A DNA stretch of 64,000 bases from Bacteroidota bacterium (GCA_023412195.1 JAEYNZ010000139.1:1-64000); one strand, 5' to 3'; positions 36,497 to 46,640 are shown, numbered from the stretch's first letter. Program-made: numbers and translations. The notes: generated from the sequence alone by a model not told the origin.

Positions 36497-37465
36497 ATGA
36501 CATTTCCAGTTACACGATTGCGCAGGTTGCGCCAGTCACCGGTTCTCAGAAACCTGGTACGGGAAACTACCCTTACACGAAATGATCTGATGATGCCTTT
36601 ATTTGTATGTCCGGGACAGGGAGTTGATAATCCTATTCGTTCTATGCCCGGCAATTCCCAGCTTTCAGTAGACAAACTGGTTGAGAAGGGTAAAGAACTT
36701 TTTGGCAAAGGTGTGCAGTCGGTACTTCTGTTTGGTATTCCTGAAACCAAGGATGAAACGGGTGATGTTGCCTGCCATCACAACGGGATTGTACAACAGG
36801 CGGTAAGGGCACTTAAAAAAGAAGTACCAGGGTTGTTTCTCGTTGCCGATATCTGCAACTGCGAATATACCACGCATGGCCACTGTGGCACCATTGTAGA
36901 TGGAGATGTCCACAACGACCAGACACTTGAAATCCTGGCCCGGCAGTCAGTTTCACTTGCTGAAGCCGGTGTCGACATGGTAGCACCAAGCGACATGATG
37001 GATGGACGGATAAAGGCGATCCGCAGCGCCCTCGACAACAATGGCTTCTACAATATGCCCATTATGGCATATTCTGCCAAATATGCTTCTGCCTTTTATG
37101 GCCCCTTCCGTGAAGCTGCTGAAAGTGCACCAAAGTTTGGCGACCGCAAAACATATCAGATGGATCCTGCCAATGGAAACGAAGCCCTGCGAGAAGTAGA
37201 GCTCGACATTGAAGAAGGTGCCGATATCGTTATGGTAAAGCCTGCCCTCAATTATATGGACATCATATACCGTGTAAAAACAACCTTTAATATACCCGTC
37301 GCAGCTTATAACGTAAGTGGTGAATTTGCCATGGTAAAAGCCGCTGCAGCCAATGGATGGATCGATGAAAAAAGAATCGTGCATGAACTGCTTACCGGCC
37401 TGAAACGTGCTGGTACCGATATCATCATTTCATACCACACCCAGGAAATTATTCAGGATCTGTAA
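36497..37465 (+). CDS. hemB: Porphobilinogen synthase (delta-aminolevulinate dehydratase)
   Basis: The protein has 322 residues. Schiff-base lysines are Lys195 (AYSAKYASAFYGP) and Lys248 (VMVKPALNYMD). Cys120, Cys122 and Cys130 (DICNCEYTTHGHC) match the zinc-dependent form of the active site. It condenses two aminolevulinates. It is 13 bases after hemD. Confidence 0.97.
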   Translation: MTFPVTRLRRLRQSPVLRNLVRETTLTRNDLMMPLFVCPGQGVDNPIRSMPGNSQLSVDKLVEKGKELFGKGVQSVLLFGIPETKDETGDVACHHNGIVQQAVRALKKEVPGLFLVADICNCEYTTHGHCGTIVDGDVHNDQTLEILARQSVSLAEAGVDMVAPSDMMDGRIKAIRSALDNNGFYNMPIMAYSAKYASAFYGPFREAAESAPKFGDRKTYQMDPANGNEALREVELDIEEGADIVMVKPALNYMDIIYRVKTTFNIPVAAYNVSGEFAMVKAAAANGWIDEKRIVHELLTGLKRAGTDIIISYHTQEIIQDL

Positions 37466-37475
37466 AAAATAACAC

Positions 37476-38768
37476 ATGAGTTTTAACAAAAGTGCCGGAG
37501 CGTTCAGGGAAGCGCAGGTTCACATACCCGGAGGGGTTAATTCTCCTGTCCGCTCCTTTAAAAGTGTTGGGGGAAACCCGCTTTTCATTGCCAAAGCAGC
37601 AGGTTCAAAAGTTTATGATATCGACGGTAATGAATTTATCGATTACGTAGGTTCATGGGGCCCGATGATACTGGGGCATGCACATCCTGAAGTAGTTGAA
37701 GCCATTCAGCAAACTGCAGCACTGGGTGCCAGTTTTGGTGCTCCTACCCTCATGGAAACTGAAATGGCTCAGCTTATCAAAAGGCTTGTACCTTCTGTGG
37801 ACATGGTACGTATGGTGAATTCAGGAACCGAAGCCACCATGAGTGCACTCCGGCTGGCAAGAGGATTTACCGGACGAAACCTGGTGGTTAAGTTCGAAGG
37901 TTGCTATCATGGCCATAACGACAGTTTTCTGATCCAGGCCGGCTCAGGTGCCTTAACCTTTGGTACACCTAATACACCGGGAGTTACAGCAGGAACAGCA
38001 CGAGATACACTTAGTGCCCAATTCAATGATCTGCATTCAGTGGAACAGCTGTTCGATAAGCATAAAAATGAAATAGCTGCTGTCATCCTCGAACCTGTTA
38101 CAGGTAATATGGGTGTTGTTGTTCCTGAAAAAGAATTCATTAATGGACTGCGGAAATTATGCACCGCTAACAGCACCGTCCTCATATTTGATGAAGTGAT
38201 GACCGGGTTCAGGCTTGGAAAAGGAGGCGCACAGGAGATGCTGGGCATTACCCCCGACCTGACTACCTTTGGAAAAATCATCGGAGGCGGACTGCCTGTG
38301 GGCGCTTATGGCGGCAGGCAGGATATCATGGAAATGCTGGCACCCAAAGGTCCCGTATACCAGGCCGGAACACTCTCAGGAAACCCTTTGGCAATGGCTG
38401 CCGGTATTACCACCCTCCGCCTGCTCGATGAAACTGAAGGCTTCTATGAAAAGCTGGAAGAAAATTCTTCCCTGCTGGAGGAAGGTTTACTAAACAACCT
38501 GAAAGAACTTCAGTTCCATGGGATCATCAACCGGGTTGGATCGATGTTTACTATGTTCTTTACCAGGGAAGAAAGGGTCCGGTCGTTCAGTGATGTAATG
38601 AAGTCGGATACGGCCCTGTTTTCACAATTCTTCAGGTTATCGCTCGAAAGTGGCATTTACCTTGCACCTTCACAGTATGAAGCAGGTTTTGTATCAGGAG
38701 CACATACCCGTGATGACATTCAAAGAACTGTAGAAGCAGCATATCTGGCTCTTAAAAAGCTGAAATAA
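37476..38768 (+). CDS. hemL: Glutamate-1-semialdehyde 2,1-aminomutase
   Basis: This 430-residue class III aminotransferase carries its PLP lysine at Lys267 (TTFGKIIGGGLPVG), and the GSA mutase segments HIPGGVNSPVRSF and VNSGTEATMSALRLARG. It turns glutamate-1-semialdehyde into aminolevulinate, the product used by HemB just upstream. It lies 10 bases after hemB. A 164-base gap follows it, without a clear terminator. Confidence 0.97.
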   Translation: MSFNKSAGAFREAQVHIPGGVNSPVRSFKSVGGNPLFIAKAAGSKVYDIDGNEFIDYVGSWGPMILGHAHPEVVEAIQQTAALGASFGAPTLMETEMAQLIKRLVPSVDMVRMVNSGTEATMSALRLARGFTGRNLVVKFEGCYHGHNDSFLIQAGSGALTFGTPNTPGVTAGTARDTLSAQFNDLHSVEQLFDKHKNEIAAVILEPVTGNMGVVVPEKEFINGLRKLCTANSTVLIFDEVMTGFRLGKGGAQEMLGITPDLTTFGKIIGGGLPVGAYGGRQDIMEMLAPKGPVYQAGTLSGNPLAMAAGITTLRLLDETEGFYEKLEENSSLLEEGLLNNLKELQFHGIINRVGSMFTMFFTREERVRSFSDVMKSDTALFSQFFRLSLESGIYLAPSQYEAGFVSGAHTRDDIQRTVEAAYLALKKLK

Positions 38769-38932
38769 AAATAAACCTGCTTACTCAGGAGAACACGGTG
38801 GCCTGGTACCAACAATTTGTAAATCCGTATAGCTGGAATAGCGGTAAGTATGACTCCTGCTTGTTTTTTCAATCCGCAACAGGCAGTTTAGTTTATGATT
38901 CATGAATTTTAATAAATAAAATCACCATAGCA

Positions 38933-39970
38933 ATGCAGGAACCCATTTTGCTACAGACATTAAAAGGAAAACCTACCTCCCGCCCCCCATTCTGGTTTAT
39001 GCGCCAGGCAGGACGGGTACTGCCTTCATACCTGAAAATAAAGGAGAATTATACTTTCTGGCAGATGATGCAGAATCCAAAAATCGCAGCCGAAGTAACA
39101 CTATTGCCTGTTCATGATCTGGGAGTGGATGCTGCCATATTGTTCAGTGATATACTTGTGATTCCTTATGCCATGGGCATGGGACTTGATTTTACAGATG
39201 AAGGGCCTGTTTTTGAAAAGCCTCTGGCACAAAGAAGCAATCCGCTGGCCGGACTCAATCCTGATCCTTCGAAACTGAACTACATCTATGAAGTGGTTGA
39301 TGAAATTATCAGGACACGACCAGAAGGTATACCTCTTATTGGTTTCTCCGGAGCACCTCTTACCGTTTTGCTGTTTATGCTGCAGGGACTTGGACGAAAA
39401 GGCGATTTCCCCGATGCTGTAAAATTTATTTATCAGCATCCTGATTTGACACTGAAACTGGTAGATGCGATTACTGATCTTTCTGTTATTTATGCCAAAG
39501 AACAGATACGTCACGGAGCTGAAGTTTTTCAGCTCTTTGATACCCATGCAGGACTTATTCCTTTTGACCTCTACAAAAGGCTGTTTCTTCCAGCCACAGT
39601 AAGAATGGCAACTGCCGTCAGGGAAGAAAACGTGCCATTCATTTTCTTCCCCAAAGGGTTGGGTGCAGGAGTTGCTGAAATTACACCTGAACATTGCGAT
39701 TATTTAAGCATCGACTGGCAGACTTCTCTTCCAGCAGCACGTAATCTGGTGCATCCTGAAATCGGATTGCAGGGGAATCTTGATCCCCGGCTGCTCTTTG
39801 CTGAAAAGGATGAATTAGAAAAAGCTTTAAATAGTTATATTGATTTTGGAAGCAGGAACCAAAACTGGATTTTCAACCTCGGACATGGATTTATACCCGG
39901 ACTTCCCTATGAAAATGCAAAGTTTCTGGCCGGGTGGGTAAAAAATGCCGACTGGAAACGAAATTCCTGA
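38933..39970 (+). CDS. hemE: Uroporphyrinogen decarboxylase
   Basis: The protein has 345 residues. The opening PPFWFMRQAGRVLPSY is the family signature, with the catalytic aspartate in LFSDILVIPYAMG. The end has HGFIPGLPYENAKFL. It removes four carboxyls to give coproporphyrinogen III. It follows hemL after a gap in which I see no gene. Confidence 0.97.
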   Translation: MQEPILLQTLKGKPTSRPPFWFMRQAGRVLPSYLKIKENYTFWQMMQNPKIAAEVTLLPVHDLGVDAAILFSDILVIPYAMGMGLDFTDEGPVFEKPLAQRSNPLAGLNPDPSKLNYIYEVVDEIIRTRPEGIPLIGFSGAPLTVLLFMLQGLGRKGDFPDAVKFIYQHPDLTLKLVDAITDLSVIYAKEQIRHGAEVFQLFDTHAGLIPFDLYKRLFLPATVRMATAVREENVPFIFFPKGLGAGVAEITPEHCDYLSIDWQTSLPAARNLVHPEIGLQGNLDPRLLFAEKDELEKALNSYIDFGSRNQNWIFNLGHGFIPGLPYENAKFLAGWVKNADWKRNS

Positions 39971-40078
39971 AAGAATAAAAAGAACAGCGGGATCAGAATG
40001 AATAGAGGGCAAGGAGATCTTGGATATCCCCGGTGGCCCTCAAGTCACTCAAATCCTTTGAGGAAGTAAAACAGAAAA

Positions 40079-40990
40079 ATGGATAAAATTGAAAAAATAG
40101 GCGAAGCCTATAAATTGCTGCAGCAACAAATGTGTAGCAAACTGGAGGAAGCCGATGGAAAGGGTAAATTTACACAGGAACCATGGAGCAATGACATTGG
40201 TGGCGGAAACACAGCTGTCTTATCCGAAGGCGCCGTAATTGAAAAAGGGGCCGTTAACTTTTCATTTGTTAAAGGCCCGTTCACAACCAGGATGGAAGCC
40301 ATACTTGGAGAAAAGGCACATACATACGCTGCAACGGGCATCTCTTCCATACTGCATCCTGAAAACCCACGCATGCCAATCATCCATATGAACGTCCGGT
40401 ATTTTGCCCTGAACAATGGGGTATCATGGTTCGGCGGGGGAATTGACCTTACCCCGCACATGATTGAACCTGAAGATGCTGCCATGTTTCACCTGTCACT
40501 GAAAAACACCTGCGACCGGTTCGATAAAAGCTTTTATCCTGAATTCAAACAGTGGGCTGATGAATATTTCTTTCTCCCCCACCGGAATGAAACCAGAGGT
40601 ATTGGGGGAATTTTTTTCGACAGGATAAAAGCCGGAAGCCCTCAGGAGTTTGAAAAACTTTTTAGGTTCACAGAAAGCCTGGCCCAACTTTATCCTGCCC
40701 TATATGCCGGATTTATGAAAAAATACAGAACTCATTACTACACTGAAAGGGAAAAAAACTGGCAGTCGCTAAGAAGGGGTCGTTATGTTGAATTTAACCT
40801 GATAAACGACCGTGGGACCAGGTTTGGACTTGAATCAGGAGGAAATACCGAATCCATTCTGGCAAGCCTGCCTTCAACAGCTGCCTGGAAATATAATTAT
40901 ACGCCTCCAACCGGTGGTTTTGAGGAACAAACTCTTCAGTTGTTGAAAAAAAACATCGACTGGATTTCATTTAACCAAAGGACCAAATGA
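40079..40990 (+). CDS. hemF: Oxygen-dependent coproporphyrinogen III oxidase
   Basis: This 303-residue protein has the HemF family markers GGGNTAVL, HPENPRMPIIHMNVRYF, WFGGGIDLTPHM, HRNETRGIGGIFFD and RRGRYVEFNL. It uses molecular oxygen to decarboxylate two propionates to vinyl groups. Having HemF implies the host meets oxygen. It overlaps the next gene by 4 bases (ATGA). Confidence 0.97.
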   Translation: MDKIEKIGEAYKLLQQQMCSKLEEADGKGKFTQEPWSNDIGGGNTAVLSEGAVIEKGAVNFSFVKGPFTTRMEAILGEKAHTYAATGISSILHPENPRMPIIHMNVRYFALNNGVSWFGGGIDLTPHMIEPEDAAMFHLSLKNTCDRFDKSFYPEFKQWADEYFFLPHRNETRGIGGIFFDRIKAGSPQEFEKLFRFTESLAQLYPALYAGFMKKYRTHYYTEREKNWQSLRRGRYVEFNLINDRGTRFGLESGGNTESILASLPSTAAWKYNYTPPTGGFEEQTLQLLKKNIDWISFNQRTK

Positions 40991-41319
40991 ATCCATTCAA
41001 CTTCTATACGCTGTTTTTCAGCGATATGCTGACACTTGAATGGAGAATATTCTATACCTGTCTGGCCACCATAATCATAAACCTGCCCTTTGGTTACCTA
41101 AGGGGAGGCATTCAAAAATTCTCCCTCTGCTGGTTTATTGCCATCCATGCTCCTGTGCCGCTTGTAATCCTGATTCGCGAATTCCACAAGCTTGAGCTGA
41201 CATGGGCCCTTGCCCCTTTTCTGTTGGGTAGCTATTTCATCGGACAGTTCTTAGGAAAAAAAATATGGAAGGCCATGCCCTTCAGAAAAAAACAATTCAG
41301 CTGCGCATTTAGAAAATAG
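40987..41319 (+). CDS. Small membrane protein coupled to hemF
   Basis: The protein has 110 residues with about three hydrophobic segments (residues about 19-37, 47-63 and 73-90). It starts inside the hemF stop, a sign of coupled translation, and ends the cluster. I recognise no family, and no heme-binding motif stands out. Function is unknown; by position it could help heme synthesis or export. Confidence 0.7.
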   Translation: MNPFNFYTLFFSDMLTLEWRIFYTCLATIIINLPFGYLRGGIQKFSLCWFIAIHAPVPLVILIREFHKLELTWALAPFLLGSYFIGQFLGKKIWKAMPFRKKQFSCAFRK

Positions 41320-41505
41320 CTATTAGGCTGCTGATTGACCACCTTACCCTCCTGAAACTTCACAATCCTTAAAATTATTCAATGAATGAAAAAGAATTCA
41401 CAGTTTTGATTTGTTTAAGAATATGTTTTACATCTGTGCCTGAAGTTATCAGGAAAAGGAGAATTTAAAATTAATGTACAATTGTCACAATAAAACAATC
41501 AGGTT

Positions 41506-41676
41506 ATGGAAGCTATTTTAGGGATTATTGCACTGATATGTGCCATCTGGGTCATTTATGATGTTTGGGTTGTAAGAAAAACCATGAGCACAGGCAGTAA
41601 AGTACTCTGGACAATATTTGCCATTTTCTTTAGCATTATAACAGCCATTGTTTATTATTTTGTAAAGAAAAGATAG
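41506..41676 (+). CDS. PLDc_N-like small membrane protein
   Basis: This 56-residue protein starts at ATG 41506. It has two short membrane helices joined by a loop; STGSKVLWTIFAIFF and the preceding WVIYDVWVVRK match the PLDc_N (phospholipase D-like N-terminal) miniprotein family common in Bacteroidota. The usual closing proline/glycine of the second helix is replaced by Ile-Ala. It is too short for common ORF cut-offs. A 6-base inverted repeat (41677-41697) directly follows the stop. Confidence 0.7.
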   Translation: MEAILGIIALICAIWVIYDVWVVRKTMSTGSKVLWTIFAIFFSIITAIVYYFVKKR

Positions 41677-41808
41677 GTGGATTGGCACCTTATCCACTAT
41701 TACACCTTACGGTTTAGGTTCATAACTTGGATTATAGATACCCTCTGTGGCTTAATACACAAGGTGCTTACATAAAATCTTACCAGGTTTGAAACTATAC
41801 TTTCATCC

Positions 41809-44256
41809 CTACTGATCTGCCACATTTACTGTCACGGTACCATCCTGCAATCCGGCAGATGTGGCTGTTACGGTTATGACGCCAGGTTTTGTTCCTGGAC
41901 GTACAATCAGCTGGCACTGTCCCCTGAATGTATTTACCTCCGGCTGCTGCATGCTCTTCATGTCGGTGGGATTACCGTTTTCAACTGCCTGAAAGGTACC
42001 TGCTCCTTCAATGTTGAATTCCACCAGCACCTCTGCATCAGGTACAGGCAACCCGTTTTCGTCAAGCACCTGCACATTGAAATAGGCCAGATCGGAATAG
42101 GATGTCATCACTGAATCCCGTTCCGCAACCACATTCAGCCGGGCAGGCTTTCCTGTAGTTATCAATGACTGCCTTGCAATTTCTTTACCCTTTAACAAAC
42201 CAATGGCGGTGATCTCTCCAGGCTGGTAAGGCACATCAAAGGTAGCTGTCAGCTTCGTATCAGCCGACACAGGTTTTGTTCCCAAATCCTGACCGTTCAG
42301 TTCGAGCTTTACCTCATCGCCCCGGGTATAAACCGATACCTGCAGCAACTTTCCTTCACTACCCTGCCAGTTCCAGTTCTTCCATTCATTGGGCCAACCC
42401 CAGAAACTGACTTCCTCCTTCCTGCCTTCAGGAATGGGTGCATGCACAAGCATTTCAAGAGGACTGTGGCGCCAAACCACATCACGGTAATACATCTGCG
42501 GCTTTTTGTAACCGAGAATGCTGATATCGCCACAGTATGCATTATACCATGGCCAGGGGGGTAAAAATGAAGTTGAGTCATTATCTAATTTTGAATTACC
42601 AATGCCCGATTCTCCAAGATAATCCATACCTGTCCATACAAAATCACCGATCACATAAGGATGCTTCTCCACAAGTTCCCAGTTCTCAAAAGCTTCCTTT
42701 GCAACCGACTCAGTTCCAATCATCACCCTGTCCGGGAATTCTGCATGATCTGCCTCATATTGCTGCCACTGATAATTATATCCATGTACATCGAGCAAGG
42801 CAAATACTGGCTCAGTGTCTTTCCATGTCTTACCCGGATTATCCCAGAAACTGCAAACAGCCTGTGTAACCGGTCGTGTGTCGTCAAGTTCCTTAACCTT
42901 TTCTACCAGTTTGGCAGCAATTTCCAGTCCTGATGGATCAGCCCGCTCCTTAATCTCATTGCCGATGCTCCAGATGATAATTGATGGATGGTTCCTGTCA
43001 CGCAATACCATTGAAGAAAGATCTTTCTCCCACCAATCGTCGAAATAAAGATGATAATCCTGTGGGTTTTTAGGTTTCTGCCAATGATCGAACGATTCAT
43101 CCATAACAAGCATTCCAAGCCTGTCGCATGCTTCCAAAAACAGTTTTGAAGGTGGATTATGCGCAGTACGGATGGCATTAAAACCATTTTCCTTCATGAT
43201 CCTCACCCGCCTGTATTCTGCTGCCTCAAAAGCAGCCGCACCCAGTGGCCCATTGTCGTGATGAAGGCACCCGCCCTTCAGCAGCACAGATTCACCGTTC
43301 AGCAGAAATCCTTTTTGTGCCGAAAACTCAATGGTACGGATACCAAAATGTTCATTAACCTCATCAATCACTTTGTCTTCATCCATCAACTTCACTACCA
43401 CAGTATATAGTTCCGGATTATCTGGCCCCCACAGCCGGTAATCATCAAATGCGAATTCATGCCCATAATTAAAGCTGCTTCCCGGATCAAGTTCTTTTTG
43501 ATCTTCAAAATAGGTTCCCTGTGTACCGTCGGGCACAACAAATTCAATTCTTAAAGTGAATCTTTTAACATCGGTAGATTCATTCTCAACCAGTACCTCC
43601 ACTCCAATTGTTGCTTTTTCTTCTGTCACATCTTTTGTACGGACAAACACTCCCCATAGTCCGACATGAAGCGGGTTTGTTTTAATCAGCTTAACATCCC
43701 GGTAAATACCCGATCCGCTGTACCATCGTGAATTTTTTCCTTCATTCTTTACCTGAACTGCCAGCACATTTTCTTCACCTGCTTTATTCAGGTGGGGAGT
43801 CAGATCGAATGAAAATGCAGTATATCCATACGGGTAACTGCCCAGGTGATGGCCGTTCAGCCATACATCTGAATTCATATAAATCCCGTCGAAAAGTACC
43901 TTTACAAGTTTTCCGGCATCTGATTTATCGAGTTTGAAATGCTTCCTGTACCAGGCTGTCCCTCCCATTACATGCCCAGTTGAAATACCCCCCGGACTCA
44001 GTTCTGAAAAGGGGCCAACCTGTTTTACCCCTTCTGCCGGCGGCAAGTCCTCAATGCTGTAATCGTGGGGCAGATGAACAACCCGCCATTGTGAGTCATC
44101 GAAACCGGGCTGCTCTGCTCCCTTGACATCAGAGCGTATGAACTTCCAGTTGTCGTTAAAAAGAGTCTCCCTGCCATATGAACTGGTTTCTTTATTGCAT
44201 GAACTTAAGAGAAACAGGAACATGAATAGCATCAATATTGAAACAGGATATTTCAT
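41809..44256 (-). CDS. Glycoside hydrolase family 2 lipoprotein (beta-galactosidase-like)
   Basis: This 815-residue protein has a lipobox at FLLSSC. The GH2 order is sugar-binding domain, beta sandwich and TIM barrel, with acid/base Glu434 (SIGNEIKERA) and nucleophile Glu516 (IGTES). C-terminal beta domains (about 610-815) include one of the DUF4982 kind and a last one like an Ig-like repeat (VPDAEVLVEFNIEGAG). It probably acts at the cell surface or periplasm on a beta-galactoside or a related glycoside. No SusC/SusD pair is beside it, so it is not an obvious utilisation locus. Confidence 0.92.
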   Translation of the reverse strand: MKYPVSILMLFMFLFLLSSCNKETSSYGRETLFNDNWKFIRSDVKGAEQPGFDDSQWRVVHLPHDYSIEDLPPAEGVKQVGPFSELSPGGISTGHVMGGTAWYRKHFKLDKSDAGKLVKVLFDGIYMNSDVWLNGHHLGSYPYGYTAFSFDLTPHLNKAGEENVLAVQVKNEGKNSRWYSGSGIYRDVKLIKTNPLHVGLWGVFVRTKDVTEEKATIGVEVLVENESTDVKRFTLRIEFVVPDGTQGTYFEDQKELDPGSSFNYGHEFAFDDYRLWGPDNPELYTVVVKLMDEDKVIDEVNEHFGIRTIEFSAQKGFLLNGESVLLKGGCLHHDNGPLGAAAFEAAEYRRVRIMKENGFNAIRTAHNPPSKLFLEACDRLGMLVMDESFDHWQKPKNPQDYHLYFDDWWEKDLSSMVLRDRNHPSIIIWSIGNEIKERADPSGLEIAAKLVEKVKELDDTRPVTQAVCSFWDNPGKTWKDTEPVFALLDVHGYNYQWQQYEADHAEFPDRVMIGTESVAKEAFENWELVEKHPYVIGDFVWTGMDYLGESGIGNSKLDNDSTSFLPPWPWYNAYCGDISILGYKKPQMYYRDVVWRHSPLEMLVHAPIPEGRKEEVSFWGWPNEWKNWNWQGSEGKLLQVSVYTRGDEVKLELNGQDLGTKPVSADTKLTATFDVPYQPGEITAIGLLKGKEIARQSLITTGKPARLNVVAERDSVMTSYSDLAYFNVQVLDENGLPVPDAEVLVEFNIEGAGTFQAVENGNPTDMKSMQQPEVNTFRGQCQLIVRPGTKPGVITVTATSAGLQDGTVTVNVADQ

Positions 44257-44324
44257 TTTCAGATCAGTTATTAATTTTCAGGTTAAAGCTAAAAAAATTC
44301 CTTTAATGTATCTTCCAACCTTCC

Positions 44325-45175
44325 CCTGGTTTGCATCGAGGGGTAAGTGGTCTTTGAGTTTGAAACTCATCTTCTTTCCTATATGGGTTGAAACACAAAA
44401 ATAAATATGCATTATAAATGCAGGAATGCCGAACCCACTTTGCAAACCAGGAGTCGGTGACTAAGCAACGGATAAATCAATATATCTTGTCAAAATAAAA
44501 GTAACAACAAGATAACCTAGATGAAAAATTGGACGAACCGTTAAGTTGATTTTATTAAAGTTCATTTGAAGATATTCTGATAATATGATTCCGAGTGAGA
44601 TTATAAAAAACCAGACTGTGATAAAAGGAAATACAAATTGGACTTTTTTCATCATCATTGGAACTATATAAATTATATCATGAAACAATCCACTAATTAG
44701 AAAAGTTATAACCAGGGCCACCCAGGCCGGGAAAACTGTTTTGAGTGGTTTATAACAATAAAATAATAGATAAAAGCCCCAGGTAGGATTCCAGTATTTC
44801 CAAAATGACTTAAAAGAGGAGGATACAAAAGGTTTAAAAAACATATTTCGAATAATCACATTGATATTTTTGTCGAACCTGTCCGATAATATGTATACTC
44901 TTCTAAATTCATAATTTAGTTTGTGCTTCTATGTTCACATTAGTGACTGTCGTCTGTAGTTTCTATGCGTACGCTATGTATTTGCTGTGGCGGGGATGTT
45001 GAAGTTCCTCACCCCTCGTTGTAACCGAAAGGTAGTAACTTCCTGTCCAATTATTGATTAAAACTCCAGTAGTTAAAGTTCAAAATCATAAAAGAAGTTG
45101 TATTGCAAGATAAAATATTGTTGCAGTTCTGGATGCAACCTCTGTCCCTCTTTTGCAAACGAGGGTAAATAAACC
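44325..45175. repeat. Short repeats framing the MBOAT-like gene
   Basis: CCTGGTTTGCA at 44325-44335 and TGCAAACCAGG at 44441-44451 are perfect reverse complements. A related motif (TTGCATCGAGGGGTAAG) recurs near 44331, on the minus strand around 45006-45023 as TTACAACGAGGGGTGAGG, and at about 45153 as TTGCAAACGAGGGTAAATA. The copies bracket the small membrane gene. I read them as possible remains of an element; they may also be chance. Confidence 0.45.
44461..44859 (-). CDS. Short MBOAT-like membrane protein
   Basis: The protein has 132 residues and about three or four membrane segments. It opens with MFFKPFVSSSFKSFWKYW and has the FLISGLFHD segment, which resemble the MBOAT acyltransferase region with its conserved His. 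Full MBOAT enzymes have about 350-450 residues, so this is either a short family or a fragment. It looks more AT-rich than its neighbours. Substrate and role are unknown. Confidence 0.5.
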   Translation of the reverse strand: MIIRNMFFKPFVSSSFKSFWKYWNPTWGFYLLFYCYKPLKTVFPAWVALVITFLISGLFHDIIYIVPMMMKKVQFVFPFITVWFFIISLGIILSEYLQMNFNKINLTVRPIFHLGYLVVTFILTRYIDLSVA

Positions 45176-45196
45176 CTGCCAATTCCTGATTTTTTG
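44860..45196. other. Intergenic region upstream of the MBOAT-like gene
   Basis: No gene is credible in these 337 bases. They hold two of the short repeats described for 44325-45175 and a weak CCCTC/GAGGG hairpin near 45150. I do not see a tRNA or clear promoter. Confidence 0.4.
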
Positions 45197-46564
45197 TTAT
45201 TTTACTACCACCGACTTCACATTCATGAATTCCCTGATTCCGTAAGAAGAAAGTTCGCGCCCAAACCCGCTTTCCCTGATGCCCCCGAACGGTAGCCGCG
45301 GGTCAGACCTCACAAAATCATTTACAAAACAGCAACCGGCCTGAAGCTGCTCTTCTGCAATCTGCTCTGCCTTTTTCAGGTTCCGGGAAAATATGGCAGC
45401 TCCCAACCCAAAACTGGTATCATTGGCAATCCTGATCGCTTCCTTCTCATCCTTCACACGGATGACAGAGGCAACCGGCCCAAACAGTTCTTCATCGTAA
45501 GCAGGCATACCTGGTTTAATATTTTCAAGGATTGTAGGCGGATAATAAGCACCTTTGCGGGCAGGCATTTCTCCCCCTATAATCACTTCTGCACCTTTGC
45601 TTACCGAAGCGGTTACCTGGTTGTGAAGATCATCCCTTAATCTGGCACGTGCCATAGGTCCCATGGTAACATCCTGGTCACAGGGATCGCCAAAAGTGGC
45701 ATTGTTCATTTCTGTTGTGAAATATTCGAGAAATTCGGAATAAACCTGTTCCACCACAATGAAGCGCTTGGCTGCTATACAGCTCTGCCCTGCATTCACC
45801 AGCCGGCCTGCTGCACAGGTAGCTGCAGCATCTTCCAGTGCGGCATCCTCCAGCACAATGTACGGATCGCTCCCACCCAGTTCCAGTACACATTTCTTCA
45901 GCTCACTGCCTGCAATCGACGCTACGCTCTTCCCTGCAGGGGTGCTGCCGGTTAAACTTACAGCCTTTACAGCCTGATGCCTGATTACTTTCTCAATCCT
46001 GTCGCTGCCAATAAGCAGGGTACGGAATGCATTCTCGGGAAAACCGGCTTCCCGGAAGAGATCTTCAATGGCAATGGCACATCCCGGAACATTGCTGGCA
46101 TGCTTTAAAACAACAGTATTCCCGGCCATGATGGTAGGGGCTGCAAAACGGAATACCTGCCAGAACGGGAAATTCCAGGGCATAATACCCAATATGGTTC
46201 CCAGCGGCTGGTAACTGATATACGACTTCGAAAAATCTGTGGCTATCGCTTCATTTCCCAAAAAATCTTCAGCATTGGCAGCATAAAATTCACATGCCCA
46301 TGCACATTTTTCAACTTCTAAAATCCCTTCGCGCAACACTTTACCCATTTCTAAAGCCATCAGCCGTGCAAGTTCTTCCTTCCTGCTCCTGAGCAGGGTT
46401 GCAAGATTCTGCATCATCTGACTGCGGTGAAAAAAGGATACATTTCTCCAATGATGCCATGTTTTATCCACAGAATTAATAATCTTCCCTGCGCCTTTGT
46501 CAGAGTATGTTTCGTACACATGTACCGTTTCACCGGTGGCTGGATTGACCGATTTCATCATCAT
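45197..46564 (-). CDS. NAD(P)-dependent succinate-semialdehyde dehydrogenase-like aldehyde dehydrogenase
   Basis: This 455-residue aldehyde dehydrogenase has catalytic Glu228 (LELGGSDP) and Cys262 (NAGQSCIAAKR), with the nucleotide motif GSTPAGKSVA. The short form starting with the SVNPATGE pattern and the SDPYIVLEDA segment favour the succinate-semialdehyde group. The true substrate is not proven. Codons 1-3 are all ATG, so the start is uncertain by two residues. Confidence 0.9.
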   Translation of the reverse strand: MMMKSVNPATGETVHVYETYSDKGAGKIINSVDKTWHHWRNVSFFHRSQMMQNLATLLRSRKEELARLMALEMGKVLREGILEVEKCAWACEFYAANAEDFLGNEAIATDFSKSYISYQPLGTILGIMPWNFPFWQVFRFAAPTIMAGNTVVLKHASNVPGCAIAIEDLFREAGFPENAFRTLLIGSDRIEKVIRHQAVKAVSLTGSTPAGKSVASIAGSELKKCVLELGGSDPYIVLEDAALEDAAATCAAGRLVNAGQSCIAAKRFIVVEQVYSEFLEYFTTEMNNATFGDPCDQDVTMGPMARARLRDDLHNQVTASVSKGAEVIIGGEMPARKGAYYPPTILENIKPGMPAYDEELFGPVASVIRVKDEKEAIRIANDTSFGLGAAIFSRNLKKAEQIAEEQLQAGCCFVNDFVRSDPRLPFGGIRESGFGRELSSYGIREFMNVKSVVVK

Positions 46565-46640
46565 TGCAGTAACTGGTTAAAAGACGAAAATATAAAAATT
46601 ACTACGTAAAAAAGGGAAACCGGGTTGTTTAAAAAGGCAA

